A stretch of 64,000 nucleotides of DNA from Dehalococcoidia bacterium. GTDB lineage: Bacteria > Chloroflexota > Dehalococcoidia > Bin125. Where the stretch lies: positions 434,001 through 498,000 of the forward strand of contig JAJEJC010000005.1 of the NCBI GenBank assembly GCA_022828105.1. Reading direction: 5' to 3'. Below the pieces are notes generated by a model. That model ran no database searches. It was not told the DNA's origin and saw only the letters and a program-made list of their open reading frames with translations. Below are positions 53,701-62,074 of the stretch, in pieces. Each line of letters starts with the position of its first letter. The stretch's first letter is position 1. The translations under genes were made by a program, and so were the position numbers.

Positions 53701-54151
53701 CAGCGGCCGCGACCCGCTGACGACGGCGGGCGGTTCGGGCATCCTGCTGGTCGCGTTCATCGCAATCTCGCTGCTGCTGGCGCTGGCGTTCCTGGTCTCG
53801 ATGGCGGTCTCGGCGCGTCAACGCCGGCTGGAGATGGCGCTGCTGCGCACGGTCGGCGTGGGCAACGCCAGCATCCTGATCCAGCTCTTCCTCGAGTACG
53901 CGATCATCGTCGGCACCGGTCTGGTGCTCGGCGTGCTGCTGGGCAACCGCATTTCGCTGCTGTTGCTGGCCTACCTCGAAATCGACGAACGCGGCCGCAC
54001 GGTGCTTCCGCCGTTCCAGGTCGAGACCGACTGGCAGATCCTGGGCATCGCCTTCGCGGTGTTGATCGGAGTCCTCGTGATCGGCGTCATGGCCACCTGG
54101 CGCTGGTTCCTCAAGCTCGAACTCAACCGCGAGCTGCGCCTGACGAACTGA
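50732..54151 (+). CDS. Large FtsX/MacB-type ABC transporter permease, second copy
   Basis: A 1139-residue protein, GTG start, with the same organisation as the divergent neighbour: N-terminal helix (LQLVIAAGIIVAAVLMSSTTIY), external domain, FtsX helices near 335-450 (…RSRGASIMQVISHTAIEG), a second group near 475-590, a large second external domain and a C-terminal FtsX module with RRLEMALLRTVGVGNASIL. A Pro-rich loop (about 190-205) is a lineage-specific insert. The two probably form a heterodimeric permease of a lipoprotein- or substrate-extruding MacB/LolCDE-like machine. Confidence 0.87.
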   Translation: MESLGSVFAFVLRRMRDSWRLQLVIAAGIIVAAVLMSSTTIYTRAVSDLSLTVSLREDLTERRQMFTSLSNLPMAGGPNESARGYAEESISERFGEIESQRLRYQSSIQMRIDLPLRQGQVIPPSAYFAALDQAESHITVVEGRFPEPPEMTADASLAGRIEVAMPVGAARAYGLEVGSQWHIVDGWDECDREPDPPPGGPPPPPRPPCEATMLVQRLIPVEITGLIEPDDVESSFWQRVPREITFGVYRSVPRPQTVSLIVPPETFDSVLPTVMSGYLVNTTWISELDTDQLNVAVLDDTRAAFDLMREDLRSVGGSVRSPIEARLESFVKDLNFTQVPILMLLAQVVGIALFYVVIVSGVQVAERREELFSMRSRGASIMQVISHTAIEGILLAIVAAAIAPFIAMGVIGLLGYTPVFEPLTGGNAIPTTLTDLAFLLSAAGAIVAVLFTLAPLVIASRTRVLSERLRGVSRPAGPNALQRYFLDVALVLVAVGLIFEADLKGTVFERNSVGGLSADPLLLSTPILFALAATLVILRFLPYIYRFFAWLTYDRFPLSVASTLRYVSRTVGPAARLTILLMLGAALGTFAASYADTVELSLEERIEYDNGVEFRVSLGESGYSTATGVRNRLGPIEGIEEVASVHRSKVSAGRSVGTTTSVTLLGLEPKAALEMMWFREDLSLLSFEELIGSIDVPPVGRGVPIPSETETLRVWVRIGPGETDQSLWFRVRDGDGKYFTGGGLEMPPDDTPWTAMDIDFQSEIIGLGAAAPFTLHAIVMSEPQGLFASEPATIYFDAVTAIQPDGRELIIEDFENRGWIDFMQRRGSGDEIEFEEDPDPISGEHVMAFYPGVGQSPGLRAAHVADPAFCSNTRCTIPTIVSQDFAERQRLEVGDRYALRTDTMILSARVASIVELFPTLRPDELSFIVADFDALFHMGSVTGLRPSISPSEAWLEISDDPDVRSAALEELNRPRYSLGQISDRGQRLDDSGRDPLTTAGGSGILLVAFIAISLLLALAFLVSMAVSARQRRLEMALLRTVGVGNASILIQLFLEYAIIVGTGLVLGVLLGNRISLLLLAYLEIDERGRTVLPPFQVETDWQILGIAFAVLIGVLVIGVMATWRWFLKLELNRELRLTN

Positions 54152-54246
54152 AACACTTCCAGCATCACACCTGCATCCCAACTTCTCACGGAGGAGTAAA
54201 CCAATATGGGTTGCTACATCGTCAGAACTGTCCCAATGTTAAGCAG

Positions 54247-54277
54247 TTGACTGCAGGATTCGGCGCAATCCTATAAT
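54247..54277 (+). promoter_or_regulatory. Sigma-70-type promoter in low-G+C patch
   Basis: TTGACT (54247-54252) and a perfect TATAAT (54272-54277) with a 19-base spacer. It precedes the small gene at 54466 by nearly 190 bases, giving a long leader. The 14-codon frame with GGAGGAG before it (54206-54250) overlaps the -35 and is unlikely to be read from this promoter. Confidence 0.55.
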
Positions 54278-54465
54278 ATTGAAGAGGCTCGCATCACGCC
54301 CAATGAGAGCACTCTCGCATTCCCCCTAGGGCATCTACATCAACAGTATCGACTTGTCCGCAGAGATCAAGTCGACACGGAAAGGCAATGCCACTCGCTT
54401 AACACAATCCAAGTCAAGGACTTGCAATCAAGAAAAGTTCCGTGAACTAAGAAATGGAGATTGAC

Positions 54466-54735
54466 ATGAAGCAACACAGCAACCACTCAAACATCATTCG
54501 CGTCGAGGTGTCGACGACGCGTACGACAAGGAAGGAGAACATATCCGTGATCTATAACGGCCCAACAGGTCGAAGACCAGACGATAGGCGTCGCAGATGG
54601 GGTTGGCCCGCAACGAAGTCACTGCGCGATCCGATCGGCGTTGCCGTGAAAGCGTGCGTCGTGGCTGCTATCGGAGCAATCCACGCTGCCTCGTCACTGT
54701 TTGACGCATTCGATCTGTTGGCGTTTCTTCTCTAA
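54466..54735 (+). CDS. Small hypothetical membrane-anchored protein
   Basis: An 89-residue protein with a GGAGA site at 54456-54460 supporting the ATG at 54466. The first half is polar and basic (RTTRKENIS, RRPDDRRRR); the second holds a hydrophobic helix (GVAVKACVVAAIGAIHAASSLF). No family is recognised. It lies in a lower-G+C patch and may be a horizontally acquired or rapidly evolving gene. Confidence 0.4.
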   Translation: MKQHSNHSNIIRVEVSTTRTTRKENISVIYNGPTGRRPDDRRRRWGWPATKSLRDPIGVAVKACVVAAIGAIHAASSLFDAFDLLAFLL

Positions 54736-54951
54736 TCAGTGCAACTTTCGGCCCACTGTCGCATCTGTGCTCGCTGCGGACGCGACAGTGGTGCTGCACT
54801 TCTTCGTGAATCCCATCATTCCTCTCACAGCTTGGTCTGGCCAACCAGGTCGCCCTCTTCTGGCGGCTAGCGGCGGACGTCTGTGCGTCGAGGACTCCAC
54901 AGAGGCGCCATGGCATTAGGTTGATCAGTTCATACCGACCGATCTGCCTGT
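54736..54951. other. Intergenic region in low-G+C patch
   Basis: No convincing gene, RNA or repeat recognised. Confidence 0.4.
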
Positions 54952-55872
54952 CTATCTGCACAATTGCAGTTGCCCCAATGCCGGATTGTCAAATGCGCCT
55001 GTCACATCAATAGTAAACGCATCGTCGTCGCTGTACTTGTGGCGCACAGTGATGCTCACACTTTCGCGCTGGCGCACTCGATTCATGAATGAGTGCGCTG
55101 CGCTGCCCTCGAGCACAAAGTCGCTGCCGTAGCGCTCCCCAGGAAATCTACCCTGCCCGCCCGGTACATAGATCTGCCATCCGTTTGAGAAACTAGAGTC
55201 ATCAGCAGAGGTTACTATCCGGTTTTGCCATACTGGTTCTCTGTGTTCCCAACCTACCTGCTGTAATCCCTCATGCAGATTGCGGTCCAAGTCCCGGGAC
55301 CAGGTCGCCACACGGTTGTTCAGGAACCAGAACTTGCGCAGGAACACGATAAGTCCTGTGCTAGACGGGTCGGCATCGCACCAGAACATCAACTCGTAGC
55401 GGCAGGGCGAATCCTCGTCACACTCATTCGTGTTTCTGTACGGCATGGTGATGAGAATATACTTTCTGCCTTGTGGAGTAGCAGAATCCCATTCCACCTT
55501 GTACCGCGATAGTCCATTGTTCTCGTAGCCATAGCGCCATTCATACAGCGGCCCAACGTGTCCACTGGTAGCTTCAGGCTCATCATCGGCAAGCAAGGTC
55601 TCCTCTTCAGAAGTTGGCACGGCGAGGGTCACGGCCGTTGATGGAATCCAGCGGCCTGTCCTGGCGGTCGGTCTAAGAAACCTGCCCGTCGGCAGGATGC
55701 GTTCGCCCCACTCTGTTCCGTCCCGCACCTGCAGTGCAAACTCGATTCTTCCATCGTCGTGTTTGAATGCGGCGACTCGAGCCTCAGTAGCCTGACGCTC
55801 CTGTGTTGCGAGCAAGATGGGCGGCACAGCGATGGCGGCGAGCGCGACGGTGTAGAACAAGATTTTCGGCAT
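54952..55872 (-). CDS. Exported hypothetical protein
   Basis: A 306-residue protein with an N-terminal hydrophobic segment (ILFYTVALAAIAVPPILLA, about 4-22) that is either a signal peptide or membrane anchor. The rest is beta-rich with several Cys (NECDEDSPCRYELMFWCDAD), RKFWFLNNRVATWSRDL, and a late HKYSDDDAFTIDVTG. No known family is recognised. Its G+C is lower than the core genes, as for the small gene nearby. Confidence 0.6.
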   Translation of the reverse strand: MPKILFYTVALAAIAVPPILLATQERQATEARVAAFKHDDGRIEFALQVRDGTEWGERILPTGRFLRPTARTGRWIPSTAVTLAVPTSEEETLLADDEPEATSGHVGPLYEWRYGYENNGLSRYKVEWDSATPQGRKYILITMPYRNTNECDEDSPCRYELMFWCDADPSSTGLIVFLRKFWFLNNRVATWSRDLDRNLHEGLQQVGWEHREPVWQNRIVTSADDSSFSNGWQIYVPGGQGRFPGERYGSDFVLEGSAAHSFMNRVRQRESVSITVRHKYSDDDAFTIDVTGAFDNPALGQLQLCR

Positions 55873-56099
55873 GCAGAGCCCTCTCCCCGACACGGGATGA
55901 CCTGTCGGCAAACAAGAGACTTCCACGCTGTACGCCGGGAAGAGGACACGAATGCCCATCCCGCGTCATTGCGCACGTCGCGCGTCTCTTGTTTGCCGTG
56001 GCGCAGCCTAACAGAGGGACCGAGCTCTTATCCGACAGATCGACACAGGCAGCCACGAGGGCCGCCTATAGGTAGATCCCAATGCGTCCATCGGAAGGG

Positions 56100-56447
56100 C
56101 TACGGGCTTCTGAGCGGTCGTCTCTTGCCGAGCCAGCCTCGGATGTCGGGGGCGGCGAGGGTTGCGGCGGCGGCGGGGGTTCCCCAGGCGATGCAAGCGA
56201 CTCCGCAGGTGGCGCCAGAGGCGGCGATGCCGAGCAGCGCGACGACGATCGCCATCGGCGCGAGCGCGTACCAGGGAGCGGCGGGGCTACGGCGGGTCCG
56301 GGCGACGTGCAAGAGCATGAGGAGCAGGCCGGCGGCGGCGACGGTCGCGCAGACGATGTAGAGGCCCGTCGAGTCCTGGTTGCTCAGGGTGGCGACGAAG
56401 GCGGCGGCGATGCCTGCGGCGGTCAATGTTCCGGCGACGAGTGACAT
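56100..56447 (-). CDS. Small membrane protein of unknown function
   Basis: A 115-residue protein with three hydrophobic helices (about 3-21, 28-47, 60-100 region) and a basic C-terminus (RGWLGKRRPLRSP). A Cys pair (GATCGVACIAWG) lies in the last membrane segment. No known family. A double-hairpin repeat lies 28 bases upstream of its start. Confidence 0.55.
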   Translation of the reverse strand: MSLVAGTLTAAGIAAAFVATLSNQDSTGLYIVCATVAAAGLLLMLLHVARTRRSPAAPWYALAPMAIVVALLGIAASGATCGVACIAWGTPAAAATLAAPDIRGWLGKRRPLRSP

Positions 56448-56474
56448 GCGGTCATGGTAGCTGAGGGCGGGGAA

Positions 56475-56524
56475 CCCCCCCTCTGTCCCTACGGGACATC
56501 TCCCCCCGCGGAGCGGGGGGAGAG
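56475..56524 (+). repeat. Double-hairpin repeat, copy 8
   Basis: Stem TGTCCC-TAC-GGGACA and stem CTCCCCCCGC with GGA-type loop and its complement. Thirteen bases past the 3' end of the VWA-domain gene on the minus strand. Confidence 0.85.
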
Positions 56525-56536
56525 TTGGGAAGGGAG

Positions 56537-59500
56537 TTAGCCGGTGAGGCGGCGGTAGAGGGCGGGGAGGCGGCGGGGCAGGGACTCGATGTCGGCGACG
56601 ACTTCGTAGGCCATGTCCTGGCACATCTGCTTGAGATAGTCGTGGCCGGCCCGGTCGACCGTCAGGGCGAACGGGACCATGCCCTCGCGGCGCGCCTCGG
56701 TCAGCGCCATCTTCGTGTCGTGGATCGCGTATTCCTTCTCGGTCCGGTCGCGGCCGTAGCCGTGGTCCTGCGGACGCCCGTCGGAGAGCAGCATCAGGAT
56801 CTTGACCTTGGCGTCGGTGTTCTGAAGCTTCCAGATGCAGTGCCGGATCGCGGGGCCCATGCGCGTCGAGCGGACCGGGGCGATCTTGTCGATTCGCTCC
56901 TTGATCCGGTCGCCGAAGGGTTCGTCCATGTCCTTGTAGACGAAGAACTCGACGTTGTCGCGGCCGTAGCCGGAGAAGCCGTAGACGCCGTACTTGTCGC
57001 CAATCGTCTCGAGCGCCTCGATCAGGAGGACCGTTGCCTCTTTTTCGAGGTCGATGATGCGCTTACCCGGGTGCCGGGCGGCCTCGGCGCGGCGCTGGGC
57101 CCACCAACTCAGGTACTTGCGCGGGTCGTCGTCGAACTGGTCGTCCTGGCGCTGGTCGTGGTGCTTCTGGATCTCCTCGTCGGTTGAAGCGGAGACATCG
57201 AGCAGGAAGGCGACCGCGACGTCGCGCTCGACCTTGTTGCGGCGGTAGAAGAGCTTGGTCTCCGACGCGCCGCCGGCGATCTTCTCGGTGTACCACTCGA
57301 TCACGGCGTCGAGGTCGTAGTCCTCGCCGTCGGTCAGCCGCTTCATCTTGCGGAACAGCTCGGGCCGCAGCATCTCGAACTGCTTGCGCGTCTCCTGGAC
57401 GAGCTGCGTGTGCTCGTGCAGGGTCTCGGTGTAGTAGCTGGTCGAGCCCGACTCGCCGCGTTGCTCCTGGACGCGGCACCAGCGCGGCTTGTAGTCGGCG
57501 GCGCGGAAGTCCCATTCGTCGTAGTAGAACGAGGCGGCCTCGACCGGCAGCTCCTCGCCGTCCTCGGCGCCGGTCGAGTCGTCGCCCATGGCCTGCTGGC
57601 CTTCCTGACGCTCGCCCTGGATCTGGTTGACTTCCTTGAGCAGATTGTCGAGGAACATGCCCGAGGACTCGGCCAGGTCCATGTCCATCAGCTCGTTGAT
57701 CGAGATCTCGACGGACTTCTCCAGCAGTTCCTGGAGCTGTTCCTTGGTCAGCGGGATCGGCGGCGCGTCGCCGGAGCCGGTTTCGCCCTTGAGCTTCATC
57801 AGCAACTGGACCAGTTCGGGCTTGAAGTCGCCGCGGAAGTCGACCGGGTCGGGGCTGTCGTAGGGACGCTCCTCGGAGCCGGGCATGAAGGGCATGAACG
57901 ACTCTTCGAGTCCGGACGAGCCGGAGCCGGGCATCATGTCGGAGTCTTCGCCTGAGTCGGGGTCTCCCGACATCTCCTGCTCGAAATCGGACCAGTCCTC
58001 GGAGTCCAGCTCGACGTTGGGAATCTGCGAGAGCCACTCGTAGAGCAGCGCGGTGGCGGCGGCGCTGTCCTGGACGGTCGCGCCCTCGTGGCGGATGCGG
58101 TTGAGGATGCGCAGCGGCGTGCGCATCTCCTCGGCTAGCTCGTTGGGCCAGCGGATGCGTCCGATCTCGTCCAACGACGCGCGCAGCAGGTTCTCAACCA
58201 TTGCCTGGCGGGCGGGCATGTCCTCGACCGGCCGTCGGCGATCGATAGCGGCCTGCTGCAGCCGCGAGAAGGCGCGCCGCACGCCGGCGTACTCGCGCTT
58301 GACGATCGTGTCGATCCGCGTGTCCTCGACGATCGTGAACAGGTCGTGGGCGAGGCGGCGATCGTCGAACTGGTCGAAGAACCGCTCCATGTCGGTGTGG
58401 ATCTCGGCCGCTTCGCCGTCGACGACGGCCGGTGCGACTCCGTTGCTGTGACCATTCTGGGCACTGCTGCCGGCGCCGTTCTGCGCGGCGGGGAAGTGGA
58501 CCGGATCGAGGTCGGACTGGTACTCGAAGGAGCCGAACTCGAGGCGTCCGGCCTGATGGGTGGCGAAGACCTTGTAGACGGCGAAGTTCTCGTCCTTGGT
58601 CGGGTATCGCTCGACGTTCTCAGGCAAATAGATCGTGGTGCCTTCGGTCGTCGGGCTGCTTTCGTCAACCCAGCCGACGCCCTTGGCGGTCAGCTCCTCG
58701 GAAGCCTTGACGCCGACGTCCACGCCGGTCAGGGCCTTGCAGTACATGCGGATCAACTCGGAAACGCGGTCGAGGTCGACACGCGAGCTGAGCGCCTCCA
58801 TGACCTCTTCGCCGCGGGCCGATTCGAGCCGGAAGAAGGCCTCGCCGCCGTCGCGCGACTGCTGCAGGATCTGCAGGCCGAACTCTTGCCAGCGGGCGAT
58901 GTCGTCGATCCCGAGCCGATTGGCGACACGGGGCGAGGACTTGAGAAACTCCATGGCCGCGTCGCCGGAGTGCCCGGCGAGCTGCTCGGAGAGTTCGAGC
59001 AGACCCTGGTGGATGTCCTTGTCGACCTCCGAGAGCGCCTGCGCGGCCTCGATGAAGTATGGATGGCCGAGTCGTCCGACCTGCATGGCGACCTGTCCGG
59101 CCAGGGAGAGGTAGCGGGGACGTTGGTCCTCGGAGACCTGGCGCAGGGCGCCGGGCCCGCGCTCGAAGTAGACGCGGGCATCGACCCAGGCGGTGTGGGC
59201 GACAATCCCGCCGAACTCGAGGAATGGCGCGCGGTCGGAGCGGTCGAGCTGCGAGAGCACGCCCGGGGCCATGCCCAGGCAGGCGGAGGCAAGCTCGTAG
59301 GAGTGCGAGGCGAGCGAGTCGATCAGGTCGACCAGCAGCCGCATCTGGGAGAGCGGCAGGTGAGGCAGAATCTGCGGCGAGACATCGAAGTACTGGGCCG
59401 AAAGCGAGCCCGACTTCCAGGTGCCCTTGTAGAGCGACTTGCCCTGCGCGGCCCAGTCGTTGGCCTGCGGCACGGAGAGGTGCGGCAGCACGGCCGGCGA

Positions 59501-59812
59501 GGCGCGGAACAGCGCGCCCGACAGCGCCGGCGAGGTCTCCATCAGGTCGATGCCGACCAGGCACCACTCGCGCATTCGGTCGTACGTAACCTGTTCAAGG
59601 ACCGGCCCGGAGGCGCGGAAGTACTCGGAGGCGGCTTCCCAACTGCGCAGCGAGTGGCGTGCGATATCGAGACCGTCGCCCAGCCAGTGGCCGAGCTCAT
59701 CAGGTTCGAGGATCGGTTGCACCGCCTCGACGGCGGCCTCGAATTCCTGGGCCAATGCCGGTGGGAACTGGCGTAGACCCTCGCGGGCTTCTTCAATCAG
59801 TTGCGCGGTCAT
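56537..59812 (-). CDS. CbbO/NorD-like VWA-domain protein
   Basis: A 1091-residue cytoplasmic protein. The N-terminal two-thirds is helical with a series of degenerate repeats around SP.(V/I)LPHL, as in CbbO and NorD adaptors. The C-terminal VWA domain has the MIDAS DVSAST around residue 870, a LSDGRPQDHGYGRDR block and the conserved CIWKLQN. With its CbbQ-type AAA+ partner (1.6 kb upstream) it should form a MoxR-type remodelling machine; CbbO targets Rubisco, NorD nitric oxide reductase. Neither substrate is encoded here, so the client is unknown. Confidence 0.85.
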   Translation of the reverse strand: MTAQLIEEAREGLRQFPPALAQEFEAAVEAVQPILEPDELGHWLGDGLDIARHSLRSWEAASEYFRASGPVLEQVTYDRMREWCLVGIDLMETSPALSGALFRASPAVLPHLSVPQANDWAAQGKSLYKGTWKSGSLSAQYFDVSPQILPHLPLSQMRLLVDLIDSLASHSYELASACLGMAPGVLSQLDRSDRAPFLEFGGIVAHTAWVDARVYFERGPGALRQVSEDQRPRYLSLAGQVAMQVGRLGHPYFIEAAQALSEVDKDIHQGLLELSEQLAGHSGDAAMEFLKSSPRVANRLGIDDIARWQEFGLQILQQSRDGGEAFFRLESARGEEVMEALSSRVDLDRVSELIRMYCKALTGVDVGVKASEELTAKGVGWVDESSPTTEGTTIYLPENVERYPTKDENFAVYKVFATHQAGRLEFGSFEYQSDLDPVHFPAAQNGAGSSAQNGHSNGVAPAVVDGEAAEIHTDMERFFDQFDDRRLAHDLFTIVEDTRIDTIVKREYAGVRRAFSRLQQAAIDRRRPVEDMPARQAMVENLLRASLDEIGRIRWPNELAEEMRTPLRILNRIRHEGATVQDSAAATALLYEWLSQIPNVELDSEDWSDFEQEMSGDPDSGEDSDMMPGSGSSGLEESFMPFMPGSEERPYDSPDPVDFRGDFKPELVQLLMKLKGETGSGDAPPIPLTKEQLQELLEKSVEISINELMDMDLAESSGMFLDNLLKEVNQIQGERQEGQQAMGDDSTGAEDGEELPVEAASFYYDEWDFRAADYKPRWCRVQEQRGESGSTSYYTETLHEHTQLVQETRKQFEMLRPELFRKMKRLTDGEDYDLDAVIEWYTEKIAGGASETKLFYRRNKVERDVAVAFLLDVSASTDEEIQKHHDQRQDDQFDDDPRKYLSWWAQRRAEAARHPGKRIIDLEKEATVLLIEALETIGDKYGVYGFSGYGRDNVEFFVYKDMDEPFGDRIKERIDKIAPVRSTRMGPAIRHCIWKLQNTDAKVKILMLLSDGRPQDHGYGRDRTEKEYAIHDTKMALTEARREGMVPFALTVDRAGHDYLKQMCQDMAYEVVADIESLPRRLPALYRRLTG

Positions 59813-59852
59813 GGGCGTCTCGTTTCGTGGGAGGCGGTCGGGCTGGGGAGCG

Positions 59853-59899
59853 CCCCCTCTGTCACTCCGTGACATCTCCCCCCGCTGCGCGGGGGAGAG
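59853..59899 (+). repeat. Double-hairpin repeat, copy 9
   Basis: First stem TGTCAC-TCC-GTGACA, a compensated variant of TGTCCC/GGGACA, and second stem CTCCCCCCGC-T-GCGCGGGGGAG. Nine bases past the 3' end of the phosphoesterase gene. Confidence 0.85.
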
Positions 59900-59907
59900 A
59901 GCAATGC

Positions 59908-60483
59908 TCACTGCGACAAGCGGATCTCGTGGATCTCGGCGTGATCATCTGATGTATCAAGCACAGCATAGGTCAGCACCTGCTCGGTGCCGCGCATTTC
60001 GCCGGCGGAGCCGGGGTTGACGATCAGCGCGTGGCCGATCCGCTTGACCAGGGGGGCGTGGGTGTGCCCATAGATGATGAAGTCGGCCTCATCATCGGCC
60101 AGGCGCTCGAGCTGAGGATCGTGTGGGAACAGGTAGTCGCGGTACGGGGCCCAGGGCGTCGCGTGGAACATTAGCAACTTCTTGGAGCCGATGTCGGTGC
60201 GGATCAGATATGGCTGTTCTCGCGTCCATTCGAGCAGCGATTGGTCGACGCTGGGCGACGCCTGGGCTCGGGCGCCGGCCTCGGAGAGCAGGATCTCCTC
60301 GTGGTTGCCGATCACGTAGCGACCGCCGTAGCGCTTGAGCCGCTCGGCGACGTCGTTGGAGAAGCGGTACTGGTAGCAGGCGTCGCCGGCGCAGAGCAGT
60401 TCGTCAATGTCGCCCATCTGCTCGACGGCGCGATCCAGCGCTGCCGCGTTGCAGTGGATGTCCGAGACGATGCCGATCCGCAC
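59908..60483 (-). CDS. Calcineurin-like metallophosphoesterase (YfcE/MJ0936 type)
   Basis: A 191-residue phosphoesterase with the full dimetal set: IVSDIHCNAAAL (Asp8, His10), CAGDACY, VIGNHEEIL, LLMFHATP and IIYGHTHAP. YfcE-like enzymes hydrolyse phosphodiesters in vitro; the natural substrate is unknown. It sits between the CbbQ-like and CbbO-like genes on the same strand, which makes a functional link plausible. Confidence 0.88.
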   Translation of the reverse strand: MRIGIVSDIHCNAAALDRAVEQMGDIDELLCAGDACYQYRFSNDVAERLKRYGGRYVIGNHEEILLSEAGARAQASPSVDQSLLEWTREQPYLIRTDIGSKKLLMFHATPWAPYRDYLFPHDPQLERLADDEADFIIYGHTHAPLVKRIGHALIVNPGSAGEMRGTEQVLTYAVLDTSDDHAEIHEIRLSQ

Positions 60484-60501
60484 TGAGAGCTCTGCTCGGT
60501 C

Positions 60502-61398
60502 CTAGTCCTCGAAGATCGAGGAGACCACTTCCTCGATCGAGCGCTGGACTTCGCCGTCGTCGGTCAGCGGCCAGACGATGGAGACCTGGCAGGCGCGCCG
60601 CGGTGAGACGCCTTCGGCGATCATTCGGCCGGCGTAGATCAACAGTCGTGTCGATGCGCCTTCGGCCAGGCCGTGCTCGCGCAGGTTACGAATCTTCTCG
60701 GCCATCTTGGCCAGGTTGAGGGCCACGTCGTAGTCGCAACCCGACTCGTGCTGGACGATCTCGGCCTCGGTCTCGCGCGGCGGATAGTCGAACTCGACCG
60801 CGACGAAGCGCTGGCGGGTGGACTGCTTGAGGTCCTTGAGCGCCGACTGGTAGCCCGGATTGAAGGAAATCACGAGCAGGAAGCCATCGCGCGCCTGGAG
60901 CAATTGTGACTTCTTCTCGACCGGCAGGATGCGGCGGTGGTCGGTGAGGGGGTGGATCAGGACCGTGGTGTCCTTGCGCGCCTCGACGACCTCATCCAGG
61001 TAACAGATGGCGCCCGCCTTGACCGCTCGGGTGAGGGGACCATCGATCCAGACGGTTTCGTTGCCTTCGAGCAGGTAGCGACCGACCAGGTCGGAGGCGG
61101 TCAGGTCCTCGTGGCAGGCGACCGTGACGAGCGGCAGGTTGGACTCGTCCTCAATCTCGGTCTTGCCGTCGCGCACGACGGCGAGGGGGCGGTTGAGGTG
61201 ATAGGCCATGTACTCGACGAACCGGGTCTTACCGCAGCCGGTCGGTCCCTTGAGCAGGACAGGGATTTTGCTGTTCCAGGCGGCCTGGAATACTTCAACC
61301 TCGTCGGCGACGGGAACGTAATAGGGTTCCTCTTCGAGACGGAACTCCTCGACGGCCCAGCTTCGGTACTCGGTAATCGGTTCGGTGGCAGTGGTCAT
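60502..61398 (-). CDS. CbbQ/NorQ-type AAA+ ATPase (MoxR family)
   Basis: A 298-residue AAA+ protein. Walker A is GPTGCGKT (51-58), Walker B ICYLDEV (131-137) with sensor region VISFNPGYQ, arginine finger in [11 protein letters not shown], and the [10 protein letters not shown]-terminal stretch common in CbbQ. This family forms hexamers that remodel client enzymes with a VWA adaptor. Phosphoesterase and VWA genes follow on the same strand. NorQ, CbbQ and GvpN share this sequence class; the client cannot be told here. Confidence 0.9.
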   Translation of the reverse strand: MTTATEPITEYRSWAVEEFRLEEEPYYVPVADEVEVFQAAWNSKIPVLLKGPTGCGKTRFVEYMAYHLNRPLAVVRDGKTEIEDESNLPLVTVACHEDLTASDLVGRYLLEGNETVWIDGPLTRAVKAGAICYLDEVVEARKDTTVLIHPLTDHRRILPVEKKSQLLQARDGFLLVISFNPGYQSALKDLKQSTRQRFVAVEFDYPPRETEAEIVQHESGCDYDVALNLAKMAEKIRNLREHGLAEGASTRLLIYAGRMIAEGVSPRRACQVSIVWPLTDDGEVQRSIEEVVSSIFED

Positions 61399-61477
61399 CA
61401 GACGCTCTCCCGCTCTGCCGCTGAGTTGCGACGAGTGTGTCTACCAGTGTTGCTGGTGCTTCCTGGTTCTTGCTTGA

Positions 61478-62074
61478 TTACTCGGACTGCATACCGGCCC
61501 AGGCACGGCTCACGCGACCGGATGCTACTTCCATACTGCAGTCGTTGGAGATCAGCACGTCGGCGTGCTTGAGTCGCTCGTCGTTGGAAATCTGCGAGTC
61601 GATGCGCTTGTCGGCTTCCTCGGCGGAGAAGTTGTTGCGGGCCATCAGGCGCTCGCGAGCGGTGTCACGGCTCACTGCGACGACCCAGACCTCGTCGACG
61701 AGGTCTTGCCAGCCGGCCTCGATCATGACGGCGGCCTCAAGCACCGCAACCTCCGTACCTGCGGCTTCGAGCCGGGACAGCTCGGCCTCGGCGAGGGCGC
61801 GAATGCCGGGCCAGACGATATCGGTCAGGCGCTTCATTCCATCGGGGTGCCCAAAGACCTTCGGACCGAGCTTGGAGCGATCAATCGTTCCGTCTTCGGC
61901 GACCAGATCTTCGCCGAACGCGGCGACGACCTGGCTGAAGGTCTCGGTGCCTGGCTCGTAGGTCTGATGCCCCAGAATGTCGGCGTCTATGGTGGCCGCG
62001 CCGAGCTCGCGGAGTTGATTGACGACGGTCGACTTGCCCGAGGCGATGCCGCCGGTGAGTCCGATCGAGCGCAT
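61478..62074 (-). CDS. coaE: Dephospho-CoA kinase
   Basis: A 198-residue kinase for the last step of CoA biosynthesis (ATP plus dephospho-CoA to CoA). The P-loop is GGIASGKST (8-16), followed by DADILGHQTYEPG and the LLD-like ARNNFSAEEADKRIDSQ lid with the acceptor-site residues. Start at 62074 fits the conserved N-terminus. In the family's normal size range (about 200). Confidence 0.93.
   Translation of the reverse strand: MRSIGLTGGIASGKSTVVNQLRELGAATIDADILGHQTYEPGTETFSQVVAAFGEDLVAEDGTIDRSKLGPKVFGHPDGMKRLTDIVWPGIRALAEAELSRLEAAGTEVAVLEAAVMIEAGWQDLVDEVWVVAVSRDTARERLMARNNFSAEEADKRIDSQISNDERLKHADVLISNDCSMEVASGRVSRAWAGMQSE

Noticed and set aside
54206-54250. 14-codon frame with a good ribosome-binding site, possible leader peptide
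   Set aside because: Overlaps the candidate -35 element and lies upstream of the likely transcript start.
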